From Corella eumyota (lineage: Eukaryota; Chordata; Ascidiacea; Phlebobranchia; Corellidae), in contig OY720100.1 in assembly GCA_963082875.1 (NCBI GenBank), positions 13,664,591 to 13,728,590 of the forward strand: a stretch of 64,000 nucleotides of DNA, written 5' to 3'. The translations under genes were made by a program, and so were the position numbers. Of this stretch, positions 1 to 12,885 are shown piece by piece. Each line of letters opens with the position of its first letter. The first letter of the stretch is position 1. The notes under the pieces were generated by a model. That model did no database searches and was not told where the DNA came from. It saw only the letters and a program-made list of their open reading frames with translations.

Positions 1-1680
1 ATCTCAAAATCTGAAATTTTATATTTAATTAAGCGCGCATTGGCCTAACTAACATTGAAGATAAAACATTTTGCAAAAATTTTGAGTAAAACAAAAATTT
101 GAGATAATTATTATTTTGGGTTTAATTAGGTCACGTGATATTTTTGGCCAATTTTATTGCATACAAATTTTTTGAAAAAAAATTAAAAATTTTAAATCGA
201 AAAATAATTGTTATGTTAGAACCGCACAGGTCCAATTACCGTGATCACAAAATATTTTTCGAAAATATTAATATTCATAAAAGTTATGAAACTTTTATTA
301 AAAATTAGTGAAATCTCAAAACCTAAAATTTTGTATTTTATTAGACGCGCATTGGCCTAACTAACATTCAAGATAAAACATTTCGCGAAAATTTTCAGTA
401 AAACAAAAGTTTGAGGTAATTTTTATTTTGGGTTTAATTAGGTCACGTGATATTTTTGGCCAATGATATTGCATACAAATTTAAAAAAAATAAATAAAAA
501 ATTTTAAATCGAAAAATAATTGTTGTGTTAAAACCGCACAGGTCCAATTACCGTGTTTACAAAATATTTTTTGAAAATATTAATATTCATAAAAGTTATG
601 AAACTTTTATTAAAAATTAGTGAAATCTCAAAACCTAAAATTTTGTATTTTATTAGACGCGCATTGGCCTAACTAACATTCAAGATAAAACATTTCGCAA
701 AAATTTTCAGTAAAACAAAAGTTTGAGGTAATTTTTATTTTGGGTTTAATTAGGTCACGTGATATTTTTGCCCAATGATATTGCATACAAATTTTTTTTT
801 AAAAAATAAAAAATTTTAAATCGAAAAATAATTGTTGAGTTAGAACCGCACAGGTTCAATTACTGTGTTTACAAAATATTTTTCAAAAATATTAATATTC
901 ATAAAAGTTATGAAACTTTAATTAAAAATTTATGAAATCTCAAAATCTGAAATTTTATATTTAATTAAGCACGCATTGGCCTAACTAACATTGAAGATAA
1001 AACATTTTGCAAAAATTTTGAATAAAACAAAAATTTGAGATAATTATTATTTTGGGTTTAATTAGGTCACGTGATATTTTTGGCCAATGATATTGCATAC
1101 AAATTTTTTGAAAAAAAATATAAAAAATTTTAAATCGAAAAATAATTGTTGTGTTAGAACCGCACAGGTCCAATTACCGTGTTCACAAAATATTTTTCGA
1201 AAATATTAATATTCATAAAAGTTATGAAACTTTAATTAAAAATTTATGAAATCTCAAAAACTGAAATTTTATATTTAATTAAGCGCGCATTGGCCTAACT
1301 AACATTCAAGATAAAACATTTTGCAAAAATTTTGAGTAAAACAAAAATTTGAGAGAATTATTATTTTGGGTTTAATTAGGTCACGTGATATTTTTGGCCA
1401 ATGATATTGCATACAAATTTTTTGAAAAAAAATATAAAAAATTTTAAATCGAAAAATAATTGTTGTGTTAGAACCGCACAGGTCCAATTACCGTGTTTAC
1501 AAAATATTTTTGGAAAATATTAATATTTATACAACTTATGAAACTTTTATTAAAAATTTATGAAATCTCAAAACCTAAAATTTTGTATTTTATTAGACGC
1601 GCATTGGCCTAACTAACATTCAAGATAAAACATTTCGCGAAAATTTTCAGTAAAACAAAAGTTTGAGGTAGTTTTTATTT

Positions 1681-2220
1681 TGGGTTTAATTAGGTCATGT
1701 GATATTTATGGCCAATAATATTGCATAAAAATTTTTTGAAAAAAAATAAAAAATTTTAAATCAAAAAATAATTGTTGTGTTAGAACCGCACAGGTCCAAT
1801 TACCGTGTTTACATAATATTTTTCAAAAATATTAATATTCATAAAAGTTATGAAACTTTTTGGGTTTAATTAGGTCACGTGATATTTTTGGCCAATAATA
1901 TTGCATACAAATTTTTTGAAAAAAAATAAAATATTTTAAATCAAAAAATAATTGTTGTGTTAGAACCGCACAGGTCCAATTACCGTGTTTACATAATATT
2001 TTTCAAAAATATTAATATTCATAAAAGGTATGAAACTTTTTGGGTTTAATTAGGTCACGTGATATTTTTGGCCAATAATATTGCATACAAATTTTTTGAA
2101 AAAAAATAAAAAATTTTAAATCGAAAAATAATTGTTGTGTTAGAACCGCACAGGTCCAATTACCGTGTTTACAAAATATTTTTCAAAAATATTAATATTC
2201 ATAAAAGTTATGAAACTTTT
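1681..2220. repeat. Shortened 180-bp satellite units
   Basis: Within the array the landmark TGGGTTTAATTAGG occurs at 1681, 1861 and 2041, exactly 180 bp apart instead of about 313. The units lack about 133 bp, from after ATGAAACTTTT to before TGGGTTT, and the junctions lie in a T-run, so a microhomology deletion followed by local tandem amplification is the likely origin. Confidence 0.9.
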
Positions 2221-3399
2221 ATTAAAAATTTATGAAATCTCAAAACCTAAAATTTTTTATTTTATTTGACGCGCATTAGCCTAACTAACATTCAAAATAA
2301 AACATTTCGCGAAAATTTTCAGTAAAACAAAAGTTTGAAGTAATTTTTATTTTGGGTTTAATTAGGTCACGTGATATTTTTGGCCAATGATATTGCATAC
2401 AAATTTAAAAAAAAATATAAAAAATTTTAAATCAAAAAATAACTGTTGTGTTAGCACCGCACAGGTCCAATTACCGTGTTTACAAAATATTTTTCGAAAA
2501 TATTAATATTCATAAAAGTTATGAAACTTTTATTAAAAATTTATGAAATCTCAAAACCTAAAATTTTGTAATTTATTAGACGCGCATTGGCCTTACTAAC
2601 ATTTAAGATAAAACATTTCGCAAAAATTTTTAGAAAAACAAAAGTTTGAGGTAATTTTTATTTTGGGTTTAATTAGGTCACGTGATATTTTTGGCCAATG
2701 ATATTGCATACAAATTTAAAAAAAAAATAAAAAATTTTAAATCAAAAAATAATTGTTGTGTTAGAACCGCACAGGTCCAATGACCGTGTTTACAAAATAT
2801 TTTTCAAAAATATTAATATTCATAAAAGTTATGAAACTTTTATTAAAAATTTATGAAATCTCAAAATCTGAAATTTTATATTTAATTAGGCGCGCATTGG
2901 CCTAACTAACATTCAAGATAAAACATTTCGCGAAAATTTTCAGTAAAACAAAAGTTTGAGGTAATTTTTATTTTGGGTTTAATTAGGTCACGTGATATTT
3001 TTGGCCAATTTTATTGCATACAAATTTTTTGAAAAAAAATTAAAAATTTTAAATCGAAAAATAATTGTTGTGTTAGAACCGCACAGGTCCAATCAATGTG
3101 TTTACAAAATATTTTTCAAAAATATTAATATTCATAAAAGTTATGACACTTTTATTAAAAATTTATGAAATCTTAAAACCTAAAATTTTGTATTTTATTA
3201 GACGCGCATTAGCCTAACTAACATTCAAGATAAAACATTTCGAGAAAATTTTCAGTAAAACAAAAGTTTGAGGTAATTTTTATTTTGGGTTTAATTAGGT
3301 CACGTGATATTTTTGGCCAATGATATTGCATACAAATTTTTTGAAAAAATAAAAAAAATTTTAAATCGAAAAATAATTGTTGTGTTAGAACCGCACAGG

Positions 3400-6300
3400 T
3401 CCAATTACCGTGTTTACAAAATATTTTTGGAAAATATTAATATTCATAAAAGTTATGAAACTTTTATTAAAAATTTATGAAATCTCAAAACCTAAAATTT
3501 TTTATTTTATTAGACGCGCATTGGCCTAACTAACATTCAAGATAAAACATTTCGCAAAAATTTTCAGTAAAACAAAAGTTTGAGGTAATTTTTATTTTGG
3601 GTTTAATTAGGTCACGTGATAATTTTGGCCAATGATATTGCATACAAATTTTTTGAAAAAAAATATAAAAAATTTTAAATCGAAAAATAATTGTTGTGTT
3701 AGAACCGCACAGGTCCAATTACCGTGTTTACAAAATATTTTTCGAAAATATTAATATTCATAAAAGTTATGAAACTTTTATTAAAAATTTATGAAATCTC
3801 AAAACCTAAAATTTTGTATTTTATTAGACGCGCATTGGCCTAACTTACTTTCAAGATAAAACATTTCGCGAAAATTTTCAGTAAAACAAAAGTTTGAGGT
3901 AATTTTTATTTTGGTTTTCATTAGGTCACGTGATATTTTTGCCCTATGATATTGCATACAAATTTTTTAAAAAAAAATTAAAAATTTTAAATCGAAAAAT
4001 AATTGTTGTGTTAGAACCGCACAGGTCCAATTACCGTGTTTACAAAATATTTTTCAAAAATATTAATATTCATAAAAGTTATGAAACTTTTATTAAAAAT
4101 TAGTGAAATCTCAAAACCTAAAATTTTGTATTTTATTAGACGCGCATTGGCCTAACTAACATTCAAAATAAAACATTTCGCGAAAATTTTCAGTAAAACA
4201 AAAGTTTGATGTAATTTTTATTTTGGGTTTAATTAGGTCACGTGATATTTTTGGCCAATGATATTGCATACAAATTTTTTGAAAAAAAATAAAAAATTTT
4301 AAATCGAAAAATAATTGTTGTGTTAGAACCGCACAGGTCCAATTACCGTGTTTACAAAATATTTTTCAAAAATATTAATATTCATAAAAGTTATGACACT
4401 TTTATTAAAATTTTATGAAATCTTAAAACCTAAAATTTTGTATTTTATTAGACGCGCATTGGCCTAACTAACATTCAAGATAAAACATTTTGCGAAAATT
4501 TTCAGTAAAACAAAAGTTTGAGGTAATTTTTATTTTGGGTTTAATTAGGTCACGTGATATTTTTGGCCAATAATATTGCATACAAATTTTTTTTTTAAAA
4601 ATAAAAAATTTTAAATCAAAAAATAATTGTTGTGTTAAAACTGCACAGGTCCAATGACCGTGTTTACAAAATATTTTTCAAAAATAATAATATTCATAAA
4701 AGTTATGACACTTTTATTAAAAATTTATGAAATCTCAAAACCTAAAATTTTTTATTTTATTAGACGCGCATTGGCCTAACTAACATTCAAAATAAAACAT
4801 TTCGCGAAAATTTTCAGTAAAACAAAAGTTTGAGGTAATTTTTATTTTGGGTTTAATTAGGTCACGTGATATTTTTGGCCAATGATATTGCATACAAATT
4901 TTTTGAAAAAAAATATAAAAAATTTTAAATCGAAAAATAATTGTTGTGTTAGAACCACACAGGTCCAATTACCGTGTTTACAAAATATTTTTGGAAAATA
5001 TTAATATTTATAAAAGTTATGAAACTTTTATTAAAAATTTATGAAATCTCAAAACCTAAAATTTTGTATTTTATTAGACACGCATTGGCCTAACTAACAT
5101 TCAAGATAAAACATTTCGCGAAAATTTTCAGTAAAACAAAAGTTTGAGGTAATTTTTATTTTGGGTTTAATTAGGTCACGTGATATTTTTGGCCAATAAT
5201 ATTGCATACAAATTTTTTGAAAAAAAATTAAAAATTTTAAATCAAAAAATAATTGTTGTGTTAGAACCGCACAGGTCCAATTACCGTGTTTACATAATAT
5301 TTTTCAAAAATATTAATATTCATAAAAGTTATGAAACTTTTATTAAAAATTTATGAAATCTAAAAACCTAAAATTTTTTATTTTATTTGACGCGCATAAG
5401 CCTAACTAACATTCAAGATAAAACATTTCGCAAAAATTTTCAGTAAAACAAAAGTTTGAGGTAATTTTTATTTTGGGTTTAATTAGGTCACGTGATATTT
5501 TTGGCCAATGATATTGCATACAAATTTTAAAAAAAATATAAAAAATTTTAAATCGAAAAATAACTGTTGTGTTAGAACCGCACAGGTCCAATTACCGTGT
5601 TTACAAAATATTTTTCGAAAATATTAATATTCATAAAAGTTATGAAACTTTTATTAAAAATTTATGAAATCTCAAAACCTAAAATTTTGTATTTTATTAG
5701 ACGCGCATTGGCCTAACTTACTTTCAAGATAAAACATTTCGCGAAAATTTTCAGTAAAACAAAAGTTTGAGGTAATTTTTATTTTGGTTTTCATTAGGTC
5801 ACGTGATATTTTTGCCCTATGATATTGCATACAAATTTTTTAAAAAAAAATTAAAAATTTTAAATCGAAAAATAATTGTTGTGTTAGAACCGCACAGGTC
5901 CAATTACCGTGTTTACAAAATATTTTTCAAAAATATTAATATTCATAAAAGTTATGAAACTTTTATTAAAAATTAGTGAAATCTCAAAACCTAAAATTTT
6001 GTATTTTATTAGACGCGCATTGGCCTAACTAACATTCAAAATAAAACATTTCGCGAAAATTTTCAGTGAAACAAAAGTTTGAGGTAATTTTTATTTTGGG
6101 TTTAATTAGGTCACGTGATATTTTTGGCCAATGATATTGCATACAAATTTTTTGAAAAAAAATTAAAAATTTTAAATCGAAAAATAATTTTTGTGTTAGA
6201 ACCGCACAGGTCCAATTACCGTGTTTACAAAATATTTTTCGAAAACATTAATATTCATAAAAGTTATGAAACTTTTATTAAAAAATTATGAAATCTCAAA

Positions 6301-7150
6301 ACCTAAAATTTTGTATTTTATTAGACGCGCATTGGCCTAACTAACTTTCAAGATAAAACATTTCGCGAAAATTTTTAAGTAAAACAAAAGTTTGAGGTAA
6401 TTTTTATTTTGGTTTTCATTAGGTCACGTGATATTTTTGCCCAATGATATTGCATACAAATTTTTTGAAAAAAAATTAAAAATTTTAAATCGAAAAATAA
6501 TTGTTGTGTTAGAACCGCACATGTCCAATTACCGTGTTTACAAAATATTTTTCGAAAATATTAATATTCATAAAAGTTATGAAACTTTTATTAAAAATTA
6601 GTGAAATCTCAAAACCTAAAATTTTGTATTTTATTAGACGCGCATTGGCCTAACTAACATTCAAAATAAAACATTTCGCGAAAATTTTCAGTAAAACAAA
6701 AGTTTGAGGTAATTTTTATTTTGGGTTTAATTAGGTCACGTGATATTTTTGGCCAATGATATTGCATACAAATTTTTTGAAAAAAAATAAAAAATTTTAA
6801 ATCGAAAAATAATTGTTGTGTTAGAACCGCACAGGTCCAATTACCGTGTTTACAAAATATTTTTCAAAAATATTAATATTCATAAAAGATTTTGACACTT
6901 TTATTAAAAATTTATGAAATCTTAAAACCTAAAATTTTGTATTTTATTAGACGCGCATTAGCCTAACTAACATTCAAGATAAAACATTTTGCGAAAATTT
7001 TCAGTAAAACAAAAGTTTGAGGTAATTTTTATTTTGGGTTTAATTAGGTCACGTGATATTTTTGGCCAATGATATTGCATACAAATTTTTTGAAAAAATA
7101 TAAAAAATTTTAAATCGAAAAATAATTGTTGTGTTAGAACCGCACAGGTC
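3400..7150. repeat. Six-unit higher-order repeat inside the satellite
   Basis: A set of diagnostic variants recurs about 1.87 kb apart, which is six 313-bp units. A unit with TAACTTACTTTCAAG plus GGTTTTCATTAGG plus TTTGCCCTATGAT lies at 3841-3960 and again at 5714-5830. The neighbouring units match in the same order, for example units at 3530 and 5406. A related GGTTTTCATT unit also occurs near 6410. Block boundaries are approximate. Confidence 0.75.
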
Positions 7151-8629
7151 CAATTACCGTGTTTACAAAATATTTTTTGAAAACATTAATATTCATAAAA
7201 GTTATGAAACTTTTATTAAAAATTAGTGAAATTTCAAAGCCTAAAATTTTGTATTTTATTAGACGCGCATTGGCCTAACTAACATTCAAGATAAAACATT
7301 TCGCGAAAATTTTCAGTAAAACAAAAGTTTGAGGTAATTTTTATTTTGGGTTTAATTAGGTCACGTGATATTTTTGGCCAATGATATTGCATACAAATTT
7401 TTTTTAAAAAAATAAAAAAGTTTAAATCGAAAAATAATTGTTGTGTTAGAACCGCACAGGTCCAATTACCGTGTTTACAAAATATTTTTCGAAAATATTA
7501 ATATTCATAAAAGTTATGAAACTTTTATTAAAAAATTATGAAATCTCAAAATCTGAAATTTTATATTTAATTAGGCGCGCATTGGCCTAACTAACATTCA
7601 AGATAAAACATTTTGCGAAAATTTTGAGTAGAACAAAAGTTTGAGATAATTTTTATTTTGGGTTTAATTAGGTCACGTGATATTTTTGGCCAATGATATT
7701 GCATACAAATTTTTTAAAAAAAAATAAAAAATTTTAAATCGAAAAATAATTGTTGTGTTAGAACCGCACAGGTCCAATTACCGTGTTTACAAAATATTTT
7801 CCAAAAATATTAATATTCATAAAAGTTATGAAACTTTTATTAAAAATTTATGAAATCTTAAAACCTAAAATTTTGTATTTTATTAGACGCGCATTGGCCT
7901 AACTAACATTCAAGATAAAACATTTCGCGAAAATTTTCAGTAAAATAAAAGTTTGAGGTAATTTTTATTTTGGGTTTAATTAGGTCACGTGATATTTTTG
8001 GCCAATGATATTGCATACAAATTTTAAAAAAAAATATAAAAAATTTTAAATCGAAAAATAATTGTTGTGTTAGAACTGCACAGGTCCAATTACCGTGTTT
8101 ACAAAATATTTTTCGAAAATATTAATATTCATAAAAGTTATAAAACTTTTATTAAAAATATTTGAAATCTCAAAATCTGAAATTTTATATTTAATTAGGC
8201 GCGCATTGTCCTAACTAACAATCAATATAAAACATTTTGCGAAAATTTTGAGTAGAACAAAAGTTTGACATAATTTTTATTTTGGGTTTAATTAGGTCAC
8301 GTGATATTTTTGGCCAATGAGATTGCATACAAATTTTAAAAAAAAAAATAAAAAATTTTAAATCGAAAAATAATTGTTGTGTTAGAACCGCACAGGTCCA
8401 ATTACCGTGTTTACAAAATATTTTTCGAAAATATTAATATTCATAAAAGTTATGAAACTTTTATTAAAAATTTATAAAATCTCAAAACCTAAAAATTTGT
8501 ATTTTATTAGACGCGCATTGGCCTAACTAACATTCAAGATAAAACATTTCGCGAAAATTTTCAGTAAAACGAAAGTTTGAGGTAATTTTTATTTTGGGTT
8601 TAATTAGGTCAAAAGGTCGCGCGAACAAT

Positions 8630-8935
8630 TCAATGTACGCGAAATAAAAAAATATGTTTTGTTCTTTTAATTATTTTCGAAAAATTCTTTATCTTGTGCA
8701 TTAGTTATACCAAAACAGTTCTAAAAAAATTTAAAAATCAATGTCATAAATTTGTCATAACTCTCGGAAATATTAATGTTTGCTAAAAAATTTTTGCAAG
8801 CACGGCTGTTAGAACAGTGCGGTTTTATTGGTATATATTTTTTTTTTTTTTAAACTTTTTAAAAATTTTTTTAAACTTTTTTACTAGTGTGCTATGTCAC
8901 GTGATCATATGACCGGCCTATGTACGCAAAATACA
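8630..8935 (-). repeat. Diverged satellite unit in inverted orientation
   Basis: Immediately after the array, this segment aligns in order with the reverse complement of the satellite unit. It holds AAATAAAAA, TTTTGTTCTTTTAATTATTTTCG, TTTATCTTGTGCATTAGTTA, then CATAACT..AATATTAAT, CACGG, AGTGCGGTTTTATT, long T-runs and finally TCACGTGA at 8897-8904. It is far more diverged than the units inside the array and slightly shorter. A second TGTACGC-AAATA motif at about 8923 suggests the start of another inverted copy. Confidence 0.7.
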
Positions 8936-8965
8936 AAAAATTCGTAAGTTGATTGTTTTGAGGAG

Positions 8966-9040
8966 TCTAAGTTGGGAACCAAACCTCGGAACTCAGTATT
9001 GAGAGTTGTGGGCCTTTCGCACTGAGCTAACTGCCAAGAC
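8966..9040 (-). repeat. tRNA-like relic
   Basis: On the minus strand the segment has an A-box-like TTAGCTCAGTGCG and a B-box-like GGTTTGGTTCCC at tRNA-like spacing, with GTCT and AGAC at the two ends. No convincing cloverleaf follows, so it is more likely a tRNA pseudogene or the head of a SINE family other than the common one in this window. Confidence 0.4.
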
Positions 9041-9189
9041 CTTTCAATGATGCAAAATTGTATACATAGCTTAAGTAAGCACCTGTAATAATAAAAAAAA
9101 AATAGATTTTTTTGATAAATAAAATATGGTTCGAAAATATTTGATTATTTTTAACATAAATTTTTATAAATAAAAAAAGTGCATAAACA

Positions 9190-9650
9190 TTAACTAAGAA
9201 TATTACAAACCTTTGATTTTTAATAAACAAACAAGCATTTATATAATTAATACAAACAAAAACTAATATTTAACCCAGTTTTAAATTGGTGATATTGGGA
9301 TATTAAATATAGTAAATTTTAAATTCTTAAAATTGATTTTTATTAAATAAACAAGCATTTAAATATGATAAATAAACGAAAATTATTTTTCTAATATGTT
9401 TTTTAATTACTTATACTATAAAATACATCATACCAAATTTTAATGCTTAATGTCGAACTTTAATTTTTAATAAACAAACCAGCATTTAAATATAAAAAAC
9501 AAACAAGAATTATTTTTTAATTTATTTTCGAATTATAAATATTATAAGATAAAACCGACCAAAATTTAAAAACCTAATAACAATCTTTTAATTTAAATAA
9601 ACAAACACCTAATAATATCATAACAAATTTATCAATTTTTACTAATATTC
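9190..9650. repeat. Degenerate ~122-bp tandem repeat, about 4 copies
   Basis: The motif AATAAACAAACAAGCATTTA, or a close variant, recurs near 9219, 9345, 9466 and 9590. Each copy is preceded by a TTTGATTTTTAAT-like stretch and followed by a variable AT-rich spacer. Copies are strongly diverged, so this is an old local tandem array. Confidence 0.6.
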
Positions 9651-10696
9651 AAAGCTTAAAGTAAATGATTTAATAGATGCACCCTAACCTAACTAACATA
9701 GCCTACTACATAAAACATTTTGGCAAAAAATCTTATAAAACAAAATGTAATTTTATTTGAAAACAAAGTTTAATGTCAATTTATTCGAAAGAAAAAATTT
9801 TATTATAATTAAAGTTTACCATTAAAATTAATATACTTCTAAAAATGTATAAGTCTAGTGTCTTACCGTTCGAGGACCAGGCCAACAAGAAAACAATATG
9901 TCCTGTACGAAATCTTATATTAATTGTAAAATAATCTATTGGATTCCGACATTGGGGTTCGAACTCTAAATTCACAGAGTACCAGTTTAGTGTCATTATT
10001 AATATTTTTTTCCATTTTTTTTAGAAATACGTAGTTTAGACTGATTGGGTTCTAATGAAATTACTAAAATTCGATTTAAAATTTTCAACTTTTTATGATT
10101 TTTTTCGAAGCACAACATGAGTTTCAGTTGGGGAGTTATAAGCAATATTAATTATACCTCTTTTGTTTTATTAAATATTTTGGTGAAATGTTTTATCTTA
10201 AATTTTATTTAGGCGAGAACACATCTTATAAACTATTCAAATTTAGGTTTTCAAAATTAGCACAACATTAATAAATTTGTTATAACTTTATTAAATATGA
10301 GAATTTCTGTGATTTATTTAGGATTATGCTGTTAAAACATTATTGGTTCTGAGAATAGTATTAAAACAAGTTTTAAAATTTACCATTTTTTATAAAATTT
10401 GAGGTTTTATGTTATTGGACACCAATTTAGGCTTAACGGGATCTTTTTATGCGCAATAAAATGTAGCTCAAATTTTTGTTTTATTGGATTTTTTGGTGAA
10501 ATTTTTTTTAAAAAAATATTTTTTAAAAATATTTTGTTTAAACTAATCCAATTCTAATAGTGATATTAAAATTTGATTTAAAAATTACAACTATTTTTAA
10601 TTTTTGGCCTGCTATTATGCAATACTTACAAAAGGTTAACAGGCTCGTGTTGTGTGTACGCCGTTGTTTATGCCAATGCGTTTTTAAATAACATGA
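9651..10696. other. Intergenic, no gene seen
   Basis: AT-rich sequence without a supportable gene. Short open frames around 9781-9996 and 10538-10726 show no family match; the latter runs into the SINE head. A minus-strand GAGTTCGAACCCC near 9953-9965 resembles a tRNA T-arm, but no matching A-box or stems could be found. Confidence 0.6.
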
Positions 10697-10995
10697 GCCG
10701 ACAGCGTGGTGTAGTGGTAAGAACACTTGCTACACCACACATGAGGTCGTGGGTTTAATCTCCACTGATCTCATGCTGTAGCGCCCTTGAGTAAGGCGCT
10801 ATAAACGGTATAAACAACTGCTGAGCCGCCAGCACTTAATCAGCAGCATAATTACCGGGCAATTATAGTCTCTATAATATCTCAAACTGCCACAGGCAAC
10901 TCGAGACTGGGTCGGAGTAACTTATGTTACTCTATGTTTAAGTCGCGCATTCGACTTTCCCACATCGAGGATAAAGATATATACAAAAAAAAACT
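10697..10995 (+). mobile_element. tRNA-derived SINE, near full length
   Basis: The best-preserved copy of the window's common SINE, about 298 bp. The tRNA-like head holds the A-box region GTGTAGTGGTAAGAAC and the B-box GGGTTTAATC. The body contains CGCCCTTGAGTAAGGCGC, CACTTAATCAGCAGC, ATTACCGGGCAATTATA and CTCGAGACTGGGTCGGAGTAA. It ends CCCACATCGAGGATAAAG followed by an A-run. No protein is encoded; it would need a partner LINE for mobility. Confidence 0.9.
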
Positions 10996-12885
10996 TTTTT
11001 TTAAAGATATAACCAGTATAAGCTGCCATACCTATTACACGTTATATGTAGTTGTAGCATATAGCTAACTTACAATCTATTGCATAAATATTAAACTCAG
11101 CTTTCAAAAATCCGATCTTAGATTTTTTCGTTGTACTTTAAACTTCATTGAATTTTGTTTATAGATCCATTACTTTGTGTTGAAATAGCAATTCGCTGGT
11201 TTTTTCTTTCTTAATTATCAATACCTATTTTAAACATTACTTATAAACAATTTACGCTTTCAACTAGTAAATTATTAGAACATATATGTTTAACACTTAA
11301 ATAAGCTATAATATATTCCAACAATTAAATCATAAAATATAAATGGTTGTTATCTGTTATAAATAAACACAATTGTTTACTAGAAAACTGCTTTACTTTT
11401 TTGAATTCCTCAGTTAATTTAGTTAAAATAATTTTAAAATTTATATCAAAATCGAATTTGCTTTTGGGCACAAAATGATGGTAGTTAAGTTTTTTAAACA
11501 AATAATCGATACATAAAATATTAGGCTGTTTAATAAAATATATTATATTAAATTTACCCAAGTGTTTAAAATTAATCTAGAAAGTTAATTCCCAAATGAC
11601 ATTGTGGGTAAATACTTACCATCTATATACTTTAAGTAAAAAAAATAAATCACAACAGAAATTGAAGTATTTGTAATCAACTAGCAAATCATAGTAAACA
11701 CACAATATCTGCGTACGAAGCAGTAAAAACCAATAATACAAAAAATAACAATAATAATAATAATAAGCACTGGAAAATACAAAATTGACAAAAACACAAT
11801 CGTTTAAGTAAATTCAACTTGCCTACCTAACTAGTACGCAACAGAAATTTAAAAGAAGAGGCGTCGAAATCCAATCACAGTAGATTACATACAGTGGCAA
11901 CTGCTGTGATAATAGATACAAAAAAGCTTTAAAAATTTTGATTTTTTGGGAAATTAAAAAAGAAACGAAATGAGATCAAAAATTTGAGGGTAGTTTTTTG
12001 GAATTAACTTTTAGATGTTTTAAATTAGGATGATGTAAGCAATATATAGCCAAGGCAAGCTTAGGGCGATTTAATTAAAATGATTGCAAATTTAAAAGAA
12101 ATCACAAAAAAACGAGTATACCAAACTAATTTCATTTGAGCTAGCAATTAATCAATTCTACAGTATGCCAAAATTTTTATTTAAAATACAATTTTTTTTT
12201 AGAAGAACAAAATCCAGAAATTTATGCCATTTTATTTTTGTTTTAAAACACTGCAATTGGAATAAGAAAATGCTATAGCTAAATTGCACTTTTAGTTAAC
12301 TACAATAATTTTTCAAAAACATTATTTTTTTTTGTTATACTTGACAGTAGTAACATGGTCATTTGTTAACAAATTTACCAATACCAGTTTAATTTACAAG
12401 TGCAAACAAAAGAAGTAATAATAATATTTATTCTTGATTATAAAAAAAGTTAACACAATTAAGTAAAGCATGCTGCCTGCATATTAAACCTTTAAAAAAA
12501 ACATTTTTAAATTTTTAAACACCTGCTTTTAAAAAATGAAAAAAAAACAGGTTTTTTAAATATTAAAATAAAAAAATTGAAATTAAGTAATGTATGTAAT
12601 TTTGTTGTTTAAATTATCAACTCAATCTTTTAAAAAAGCATGACATTAACTATAGAAGCAGCTATAATTAAAATTAATATTCTTAAATATTTTTTTTGTG
12701 GAACAACAGTTTATTTAAAAATTTTGAACTGCTTTTCCGACCGCCCCGAAAAAAATATTTTTTTTCATAAAAAATAAAAACAAAAATTAGAAGAACTGCA
12801 AATAATAAAAATTGAAGAAAAGCCCAACGTTAATAAACATTGTAGCGTCGACATTCTCTATTTTAACTTAAAAAATTGTTTTTTT
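10996..12885. other. Intergenic between the SINE and the CYRI 3' end
   Basis: AT-rich, with homopolymer runs and a short AAT microsatellite at about 11748-11765. A minus-strand AATAAA signal (TTTATT on plus) near 12710 could end the CYRI transcript. The open frame at 11325-11561 is low-complexity with no recognisable domain. Nothing else is supported. Confidence 0.6.

Larger units (their letters stand above)
1..8612. repeat. Satellite array, ~313-bp unit, 28 units plus a partial one
   Basis: Head-to-tail tandem array that is already running at the left edge and stops mid-unit at about 8612. The unit is about 313 bp and very AT-rich. Landmarks recur in the same order in every unit: ACGCGCATTGGCCTAACTAAC, then GGGTTTAATTAGGTCACGTGAT, then TTGCATACAAATTT, then GAACCGCACAGGTCCAATTACCGTG. 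I counted 28 copies of the GGTCACGTGAT block; 27 keep CACGTG and one (about 1697) reads CATGTG. Copies differ by scattered substitutions and by the length of an A-run after CATACAAATTT. No gene or transposase was recognised. Location, pericentromeric or otherwise, cannot be judged from sequence alone. Confidence 0.97.

Noticed and set aside
985-5591. Five near-identical 61-62 codon minus-strand frames (MDLCGSNTT..) recurring in the satellite
   Set aside because: They are the same part of the repeat unit read in one frame, open only in copies without an A-run indel. The unit is not a multiple of three, composition is low-complexity and there is no start context, so they are by-products of the satellite.
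1-8612. Resemblance of GTCACGTG to the yeast CDEI centromere element
   Set aside because: CDEI is specific to budding-yeast point centromeres; an 8-bp match in an animal satellite is not evidence for centromere function.
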